From the NCBI GenBank assembly GCA_947254045.1, contig CAMYBO010000061.1, positions 1-7,358 on the forward strand: 7,358 nt of DNA, given 5' to 3'. This document shows, piece by piece, positions 1 through 4,865 of the stretch. The stretch's first letter is position 1. The number at the start of each line of letters is the position of its first letter. Both the position numbers and the translations under genes were made by a program. A model generated the notes under the pieces. It was not told the DNA's origin. It saw only the letters and a list, made by a program, of their open reading frames with translations, and searched no databases. Source of the stretch: an uncultured Granulicatella sp. GTDB lineage: Bacteria > Bacillota > Bacilli > Lactobacillales > Aerococcaceae.

Positions 1-1
1 A

Positions 2-59
2 ACATTTTATAGAAAAAATATCTTGTTTTTTCAGGAAATTTATAATAAACATAAAATGT
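2..59. repeat. 9-bp inverted repeat in the urdA upstream region
   Basis: The 9-mer ACATTTTAT at 2-10 is matched exactly by its reverse complement ATAAAATGT at 51-59, with 40 bases between them. The region is very AT-rich, so chance is a real possibility. The right arm overlaps the first operator-like site (57-72). It could be part of a regulator-binding or looping region, or the edge of an upstream terminator cut off by the window. I see no gene in bases 1-145. Confidence 0.3.
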
Positions 60-72
60 GAATTTAATAACA
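57..72. promoter_or_regulatory. Upstream TGTGA-N6-TAACA operator-like site
   Basis: TGTGA at 57-61, six bases, then TAACA at 68-72 match the CRP/FNR-family palindrome TGTGA-N6-TCACA at 9 of 10 positions. Read as 18 bases (56-73), the site also matches 11 of the 14 fixed positions of a Rex-type box (TTGTGAA-N4-TTCACAA). Its centre is about 47 bases upstream of the predicted transcription start near 111, close to where an activator of the CRP/FNR family binds. Which regulator binds it cannot be decided from sequence alone. Confidence 0.4.
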
Positions 73-75
73 ATC

Positions 76-104
76 TTGTTTTAAAAAGCAAAAAAAGATA
101 TAAT
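76..104 (+). promoter_or_regulatory. Sigma-A promoter of the urdA-like gene
   Basis: The -35 box TTGTTT is at 76-81 and a perfect -10 box TATAAT at 99-104, separated by exactly 17 bases. Transcription should start near 111, giving a leader of about 35 nt. That leader carries the strong Shine-Dalgarno GGGAGGG at 133-139, six bases before the ATG at 146. The weak -35 box next to an operator-like site suggests possible activator dependence, which is inference. Confidence 0.75.
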
Positions 105-119
105 GAGATTATAATCACA
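104..119. promoter_or_regulatory. Operator-like palindrome over the transcription start
   Basis: Bases 103-120 form an 18-bp near-palindrome in which 8 of 9 symmetric pairs match. Its core is TGAGA at 104-108, six bases, then TCACA at 115-119, which is 9 of 10 positions of the TGTGA-N6-TCACA pattern. The site abuts the -10 box and covers the predicted start of transcription, where a bound protein would block initiation. Its centre is 47 bases from that of the upstream site at 57-72, so the two could be bound together. CRP/FNR-like, ArcR-like or Rex-like proteins are candidates. Confidence 0.45.
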
Positions 120-145
120 TTGTTTATCTATCGGGAGGGTATAAA

Positions 146-1903
146 ATGAAGAGTAATAAATTTATTTTTATAATTACGCTTTTATCAATGATTTTAATTT
201 TAGTTGGATGTTCACCATCCAAAAATAGCGGTTCTTTTGAGGGAATAGGAACCGGAAAACACGGTGAAATTAAAGTAATGGTATCCATTAAAGATGCTAA
301 AATTACAAAAATTGATATTACAAAACAAAATGAGAATAAAGTTTTAGCAGATAAAGTTTATAAAGAATTATCAAATAATATTATTTCAAAAAATTCTGCT
401 GATATAGATATTGTCGCTGGAGCAACTGCAACAAGCGAGGGATATTTAGAAGCTGTTAAAGATGCTCTAAAAAAATCTGGCATAAACCTAGCAAGTGTAA
501 CAAATAAAACTAAAGACAGTGAAGAAATTCCCACAGAACAAACCTTTGATGTAGTAGTTGTTGGGTCTGGTGGTGCAGGATTTAGTGCAGCAATTGAAGC
601 AAAGCAAGCAGGAAAATCAGTTGCTATCATTGAAAAACTACCAGCAGTTGGAGGTAATACTCTTATTTCAGGAGGAGAAATGAATGCTCCTGAAAACTGG
701 GTACAAAAAAATCTAGGAATTACTGGAGATTCTGTTGAATCTTATTATGAAGATACTATGAAAGGTGGAGACCATGCTGCGAACCCTAGCCTAGTAAAAA
801 TTATGGCTGAAAATGCTTTAGAATCTGCTGAATGGTTAAAAGATGAGATTCATGTTGAATTTCTTTCAGACCAATTATTCCGTTTTGGAGGTCATAGTTA
901 TAAACGTGCTTTAATTCCTGTTGGGCATACAGGTGCGGAATTAATCTCCAAATTAAATGCTAAAGCTGATGAATTGAAAATTCCAATTTTCTTAAATGTA
1001 AAAGCTGAAAAATTGATAACTAATTCAGATGGCCGTGTAATTGGAGTAAAAGCAAACGATAAAAATAAAAAAGAATTAACATTCAATGCGAATAGTGCAG
1101 TAATTTTAACAACTGGTGGGTTTGGTTCTAATGTAGAAATGAGAACTAAATTTAATAAAGAATATGATTCTAGATATAAATCAACAGATTCAGTTGGAAC
1201 TACAGGTGATGGAATTATTATGGCTCAAGAAGTTGGTGCTGCATTAAACAACATGGAGTATATTCAAACTTATCCAATTGCTAATCCAAAAACAGGAATG
1301 ATTTCATTACTTGCTGATACAAGATTTGATGGTGCTATTTTAATCAATCAAGAAGGTAAACGATTTGTAGAAGAATTAGATCGTCGTGACGTAATTTCAA
1401 AAGCTATTTTAGCTCAAACAGGTGGATATACTTACCAACTTTGGAATGATGATATTGACGCAATTTCTAAAACAAAAGAAGCTCATAAATCTGAGTACGA
1501 TGAATTAATTCGCGAAAAGTTATTAGTCAAAGCTGATACTTTAGAAGAAGCCGCAGCATTCTTTAATATTGATATTAATAACCTAAAAGATACAATTTCT
1601 AAAGTAAATATGTATGCAAAAGACAAAGATGATAAAGATTTTCACCATCGTGGCGGTTTAGTTTCTTTAGAAAATGGTCCTTATTATATTCAAAAAGCCG
1701 TTCCTTCTGTACACCATACTATGGGTGGTTTAGTCATAAATGAAAAAACAGAAGTATTGAATGAGAACGGCGAGGCAATTCCTGGATTGTATGCTGCTGG
1801 TGAGTTAACTGGTGTTATTCAAGGGAAAAATCGTTTGGGTGGAAATGCTATTACAGATATTATTACATTCGGTAGAATTGCAGGAAAACAAGTCAGAAAA
1901 TAA
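146..1903 (+). CDS. urdA: Lipid-anchored FMN/FAD flavoprotein reductase, probable urocanate reductase
   Basis: This 585-residue protein is an extracytoplasmic member of the flavocytochrome c/fumarate reductase flavoprotein family. It starts with a lipoprotein signal peptide (hydrophobic 6-20, lipobox LVGC with Cys22). An FMN-binding domain follows (about 30-112), carrying the flavinylation-type motif AGATAT at 91-96; family knowledge predicts ApbE-type attachment of FMN to Thr94. After a linker comes the FAD domain, with dinucleotide-binding GSGGAG at 140-145 and acidic Glu163. Catalytic residues include Arg414 (RRD), His523-His524 (HHTMGG) and Arg563 (NRLGGNA). Where fumarate reductases carry His and Glu, this protein has Tyr376 and Asp391. 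From memory, Shewanella UrdA has Tyr373, Asp388, Arg411, His520 and Arg560, so every position agrees with a constant offset of three. UrdA reduces urocanate to imidazole propionate. No electron-donor, ApbE or histidine ammonia-lyase gene is in the window. The start is supported by GGGAGGG six bases upstream. Family assignment is firm; the substrate is inferred from the active site. Confidence 0.8.
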   Translation: MKSNKFIFIITLLSMILILVGCSPSKNSGSFEGIGTGKHGEIKVMVSIKDAKITKIDITKQNENKVLADKVYKELSNNIISKNSADIDIVAGATATSEGYLEAVKDALKKSGINLASVTNKTKDSEEIPTEQTFDVVVVGSGGAGFSAAIEAKQAGKSVAIIEKLPAVGGNTLISGGEMNAPENWVQKNLGITGDSVESYYEDTMKGGDHAANPSLVKIMAENALESAEWLKDEIHVEFLSDQLFRFGGHSYKRALIPVGHTGAELISKLNAKADELKIPIFLNVKAEKLITNSDGRVIGVKANDKNKKELTFNANSAVILTTGGFGSNVEMRTKFNKEYDSRYKSTDSVGTTGDGIIMAQEVGAALNNMEYIQTYPIANPKTGMISLLADTRFDGAILINQEGKRFVEELDRRDVISKAILAQTGGYTYQLWNDDIDAISKTKEAHKSEYDELIREKLLVKADTLEEAAAFFNIDINNLKDTISKVNMYAKDKDDKDFHHRGGLVSLENGPYYIQKAVPSVHHTMGGLVINEKTEVLNENGEAIPGLYAAGELTGVIQGKNRLGGNAITDIITFGRIAGKQVRK

Positions 1904-1931
1904 TATATTCATACAACATATTTAATATATC

Positions 1932-1970
1932 AAAAACAGCCGTTCCTAAATATAGTTTCGGCTGTTTTTT
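1932..1970 (+). terminator. Rho-independent terminator of the urdA-like gene
   Basis: AAAAACAGCCG at 1932-1942 pairs perfectly over 11 bp with CGGCTGTTTTT at 1959-1969, with a 16-base loop and a run of six Ts (1965-1970) at the end of the stem. It lies 28 bases after the stop codon. The A-run on the left arm means it could also stop - strand transcripts that read through from recR. Confidence 0.9.
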
Positions 1971-1993
1971 AGTTTCGGATTTATAATAAGTAA

Positions 1994-2080
1994 ACACAAA
2001 AAGACTTCCCATAGTAGCTTAGGCATGAAACAGCACACTTTATGCTGCCGTCCTCCTGCTACTATAACAGGGAAGTCTAT
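1994..2080 (-). terminator. Multi-stem structured element, probable terminator of the dnaX operon
   Basis: On the - strand, AGACTTCCC (2078-2070) pairs with GGGAAGTCT (2010-2002). Inside it, TAGTAGC (2064-2058) pairs with GCTACTA (2018-2012). The interior holds a third hairpin, CAGCA/TGCTG, with a 7-base loop. The closing stem is followed by TTTTTGTGTTTA, so on the - strand it can act as a terminator 22 bases after the recR stop codon. It is far more elaborate than an ordinary terminator. The interior has AGGAGG on the - strand, hence CCTCCT on the + strand (2052-2057). It may instead be a small RNA or a dispersed mini-repeat. I do not recognise a known RNA family. Confidence 0.6.
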
Positions 2081-2099
2081 TTGTAATTTTATAAGATTC

Positions 2100-2696
2100 T
2101 TACAGCTCTCTTCGTCCTTCAATCGCTTTGAATAAAGTCATTTCATCTGCATATTCAATATCACTACCAACCGCAAGACCATGCGCTAGTCGTGTCACTT
2201 TAATTCCAGCTGGTTTAATTAAACGAGACAAATACATCGCTGTTGCTTCACCTTCTGCAGTTGCATTCGTCGCAATAATCACTTCTTCTACAGTAGGATC
2301 TTGAAGACGCTGAATAAGAGAAGCCACATTAATATCATCAGGTCCAGTCCCTTCCATTGGGGAAAGAACACCATGAAGAACATGGTACAAACCTTTATAT
2401 TCCTTCATTCTCTCTAAACTCATCACATCTCGACTATCTTCAACGACTAATATTTTCGTTCTATCTCTAGAAGCATCTTGGCAAATCTCACAAGGATCTT
2501 CTTGCGTAATATTTCCACAAACAGAACACATCGTTAAATCTCGTTTACAACTAATGAGTGCATTGGCAAAATTCATCACTTCTTCTTCCGGCATTTCCAT
2601 GCTAAAAAAAGCAAGACGAGCTGCTGTTTTTGCCCCGATTCCAGGCAGTTTCATATAACTATCCATTAATCGAGCAATTGGTTCTGGATATTGCAT
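2100..2696 (-). CDS. recR: Recombination mediator protein RecR
   Basis: The protein has 198 residues, the usual RecR length. RecR forms a ring-like clamp that works with RecO and RecF in the cytoplasm to load RecA onto SSB-covered single-stranded DNA at gaps and stalled forks. In order, the protein shows a helix-hairpin-helix DNA-binding motif (LPGIGAKTAARLAF, 17-30), a four-cysteine zinc finger (Cys57, Cys60, Cys69, Cys72), a Toprim domain beginning at ILVVEDSRD (82-90), and the conserved C-terminal segment LAHGLAVGSDIEYADE (170-185). All expected motifs are intact. The ATG is preceded by a purine-rich GAGGTGAGAGG. It follows ybaB after 17 nt, which indicates cotranscription; dnaX-ybaB-recR is the standard Firmicutes order. 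The - strand structured element just downstream probably ends the operon. Confidence 0.97.
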   Translation of the reverse strand: MQYPEPIARLMDSYMKLPGIGAKTAARLAFFSMEMPEEEVMNFANALISCKRDLTMCSVCGNITQEDPCEICQDASRDRTKILVVEDSRDVMSLERMKEYKGLYHVLHGVLSPMEGTGPDDINVASLIQRLQDPTVEEVIIATNATAEGEATAMYLSRLIKPAGIKVTRLAHGLAVGSDIEYADEMTLFKAIEGRREL

Positions 2697-2713
2697 CCTC
2701 TCACCTCAACCCA

Positions 2714-3031
2714 TTAAAATCCAGGGATATTTAATCCTCTAGTAAATTGTCCCATTGTTTGTTCATTTGCTTTTTCAGCTTGTTCTAACGCACGATTTGT
2801 TGCCATTAATACTAAATCTTGTAATAATTCAACATCATCTCCATCCACAGCTTCTGGTTTAATTGATACAGAAAGTACTTGACGTTTTCCATTCACTGTT
2901 ACTTGTACTAAGTCACTTTGAGAGCTTCCTATATATTCTGTTTGGTTTAACTCCTCTTGAGCTTGTGCCATTTGTTTTTGTAATTTTTGCATTTGTTTCA
3001 TCATGCCTTGCATATTTCCCATTCCACGCAT
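2714..3031 (-). CDS. ybaB: YbaB/EbfC family nucleoid-associated protein
   Basis: This small protein of 105 residues belongs to the YbaB/EbfC family (YaaK in Bacillus subtilis). These form tweezer-like dimers that bind DNA and associate with the nucleoid; their exact physiological role is unsettled. The N-terminus is the typical methionine- and glutamine-rich helix (MRGMGNMQGMMKQMQ), continuing as a coiled coil to about residue 32. It is followed by the conserved beta-sheet core (VQVTVNGKRQVLSVSIKPEA, about 42-61) and a C-terminal helix with the family's Asn-Arg-Ala-like segment (ATNRALEQA). The start is supported by GGAGGA right after the dnaX stop codon, with only 12 nt between the genes. 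This arrangement favours translational coupling to dnaX. Confidence 0.95.
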   Translation of the reverse strand: MRGMGNMQGMMKQMQKLQKQMAQAQEELNQTEYIGSSQSDLVQVTVNGKRQVLSVSIKPEAVDGDDVELLQDLVLMATNRALEQAEKANEQTMGQFTRGLNIPGF

Positions 3032-3043
3032 GTTGATTCCTCC

Positions 3044-4765
3044 TTAATTGTTTTCTGTTTCTTCTGATATATGAACAATTTCTTCGCCAAACAAATCAAT
3101 TGTATTTTGAACTAATTGTTCCACTTCATTTTTTTCTTCTTCATCAGTCGGTTGCTCTTCCATTTCTGTTGCATGAGTCACACCTTCTGCTTCTTGCTTT
3201 TCTTTCTTATCTCTTAAATAATCTTGTCGTATTTGTGCCCATTGTTCTCCTGTTGCGCTGACAAAATTTCCTGGGTATTGCGCTAACGTTTGACAATGAC
3301 GAGCAATATCTTCATGAAGTTCTACACTTTCCTGTGCTCTTTGGCACAAAATTTCATAATCAAATTTTAAGACAAAGCCATTTGGACTGGCCGCTACAGG
3401 TTCGCTTGCTTTCAATAGCGCTCTTTGAGTAGTCGAAAGCATTTGTAATAAATCTCCCCACAATTCTCGAATAAAAATTAAATCTTTTCGAGTTGCAGCA
3501 TCAAGTACTTTGTAAACTTCACCAATATTTGGCTTATACGTACTTGATTTTGCTTGTGGAGTGGAAGTCACTTTTTTAGGAACTGTTACTCCTTGCCCTT
3601 GTAATAATTGAGACATCTGTTGTTGCAAACTTTGTAACTGTTGTTCTAAATGCGAGACATATTCCTGATTAGCTTGGGATGCTTGTTGAGCTATTGCTAC
3701 TACAGGTTGTGCCATTTTAATCGTAAAGACTTCCAAACTAATCGTTGGTTTTGTCGTAAATCGCATTTCTTGTTGCGTTTGATTTAAAGCATCCATAAAG
3801 CGATATAGAAAGGTTTCTTCGACTTCTTTTGCAAATGCTACAAAAGCTTCACTTCTTCCAATCATATCTCCTGTTTGTTTTGCTACTAATAAGTCTCTAG
3901 AAAATTCTAGCCATTCTTCAATTAAACGAGACGCTTCTTTTCCTAACAATAATAAGTCTTGCAATTGTAATAAAGCTGCTTGCGCTTGTTGCTGAGTCAA
4001 TAATCGAACAAATTCAATCATTAAATCATCCGTTAAACTTCCAGAAACTTGAATGGCTTGTTCAAAACTCACTTTATCATCACTAAATGAAATGACTTGA
4101 TCTAATAAACTTAACGCATCACGCATTCCACCATTAGCACAACGGGCAATGACACTTAGCGCTTCTTCTTCATACGCAATCTCTTCTTGTTCTAAAATAT
4201 AACGAAGTCTTTGAATAATTTCATCATTCGTAATTCTTCTAAAATCAAACCGCTGTGTTCTTGAAATAATCGTCGCTGGAATTTTATGTGGTTCAGTTGT
4301 CGCTAATATAAAAATGACATTTTTAGGAGGCTCTTCCAATGTTTTTAATAAAGCATTGAATGCTCCTGTCGATAACATATGCACTTCATCGATTATATAA
4401 ACTTTATACGTCGCTTGAGTTGGAGCATAACGAGCTTTGTCTCGAATATCACGAATTTCTTCTACCCCATTATTACTCGCCGCATCGATTTCAATAACGT
4501 CCCCAATGGTTCCTTCTGTAATACCTTTACATAATAAACAGTCATTACAAGGTTCTCCATCTTTAGGATTTAAACAGTTAATAGCTTTCGCAAAAATTTT
4601 TGCCGCACTTGTCTTCCCAGTTCCTCTTGGACCTGTAAATAAGTACGCATGACTCGTTTTATGATGGATAATTGCATTTTTCAACGTTTTCGTAACTGCA
4701 GTTTGTCCCACCATATCTTCAAACTTTTGCGGTCGCCATTTTCGGTATAACGCTTGATAAGCCAT
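3044..4765 (-). CDS. dnaX: DNA polymerase III subunit gamma/tau
   Basis: DnaX is the ATPase of the clamp loader, which opens the beta sliding clamp and loads it onto primed DNA; the tau form also links polymerase and helicase. The 573-residue protein has an AAA+ module with Walker A GPRGTGKT (45-52), a zinc site (Cys64, Cys73, Cys76, Cys79), Walker B IIDEVHML (124-131), sensor 1 LATTEPHK with the arginine finger of SRT (Arg169), and sensor 2 GGMRDALS (212-219). A collar domain follows to about 355, then a Gln-rich probable coiled coil (about 358-392). The tau-like C-terminal domain spans about 415-520, and an acidic tail contains the conserved IDLFGEE (556-562). The start has AAGGAGA seven bases upstream. 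Six consecutive As in codons 397-398 could allow slippage to a shorter gamma form, but this is weak. It is the first gene of the dnaX-ybaB-recR group. Confidence 0.97.
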   Translation of the reverse strand: MAYQALYRKWRPQKFEDMVGQTAVTKTLKNAIIHHKTSHAYLFTGPRGTGKTSAAKIFAKAINCLNPKDGEPCNDCLLCKGITEGTIGDVIEIDAASNNGVEEIRDIRDKARYAPTQATYKVYIIDEVHMLSTGAFNALLKTLEEPPKNVIFILATTEPHKIPATIISRTQRFDFRRITNDEIIQRLRYILEQEEIAYEEEALSVIARCANGGMRDALSLLDQVISFSDDKVSFEQAIQVSGSLTDDLMIEFVRLLTQQQAQAALLQLQDLLLLGKEASRLIEEWLEFSRDLLVAKQTGDMIGRSEAFVAFAKEVEETFLYRFMDALNQTQQEMRFTTKPTISLEVFTIKMAQPVVAIAQQASQANQEYVSHLEQQLQSLQQQMSQLLQGQGVTVPKKVTSTPQAKSSTYKPNIGEVYKVLDAATRKDLIFIRELWGDLLQMLSTTQRALLKASEPVAASPNGFVLKFDYEILCQRAQESVELHEDIARHCQTLAQYPGNFVSATGEQWAQIRQDYLRDKKEKQEAEGVTHATEMEEQPTDEEEKNEVEQLVQNTIDLFGEEIVHISEETENN

Positions 4766-4783
4766 CGGTCTTCTCCTTTTGAC

Positions 4784-4811
4784 TTTATACTAAGAAAACA
4801 CAACGCTACAA
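4784..4811 (-). promoter_or_regulatory. Weak candidate promoter for dnaX
   Basis: On the - strand, TTGTAG (4811-4806) and TATAAA (4789-4784) are spaced by 16 bases just ahead of dnaX. The implied transcription start near 4777 would fall inside the dnaX Shine-Dalgarno (about 4778-4772), leaving almost no leader, and the -35 lies in the 3' half of a hairpin. It may not be used; readthrough from helD is an alternative. Confidence 0.25.
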
Positions 4812-4829
4812 TCGTAGGTTATGTTTTCT
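4793..4829 (-). terminator. Hairpin between helD and dnaX, possible weak terminator
   Basis: On the - strand, AGAAAACATAACCTAC (4829-4814) pairs with GTAGCGTTGTGTTTTCT (4809-4793) around a 4-base loop, with one bulged base and one G-U pair. The mirror + strand version has a mismatch instead of the G-U pair, so the structure favours a - strand RNA. It begins 37 bases after the helD stop codon. The T-run is inside the stem and is broken by CTTAGTAT, so termination is probably partial and some helD transcripts may continue into dnaX. Confidence 0.5.
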
Positions 4830-4865
4830 ATCTTTTACTATTTTACATTTTTTTATGACATTTGA

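Noticed and set aside
23..46. A second promoter upstream of the urdA-like gene, TTGTTT (23-28) with TATAAT (41-46)
   Set aside because: The spacing is only 12 bases, too short for a sigma-A promoter. The shared 10-mer ATCTTGTTTT at 20-29 and 73-82 is intriguing but AT-rich and may be chance.
358..1086. Open frames on the - strand inside the urdA-like gene (358-630 and 898-1086)
   Set aside because: They lie antisense within a well-supported coding gene, resemble no family I know and lack ribosome binding sites. They are shadows.
146..1903. Annotation as a fumarate reductase
   Set aside because: The domain layout agrees, but Tyr376 and Asp391 replace the His and Glu expected in fumarate reductases. 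Fumarate reduction is kept only as the alternative.
1950..2032. A short - strand peptide starting MPKLLWEV in the structured element
   Set aside because: It runs through both terminator stems, has no well-placed Shine-Dalgarno (the AGGAGG is over 20 bases from its ATG) and shows no recognisable feature.
4437..4652. A 71-codon + strand frame inside dnaX
   Set aside because: It is antisense to the conserved AAA+ core of dnaX, and its residue pattern is the mirror of that coding sequence.
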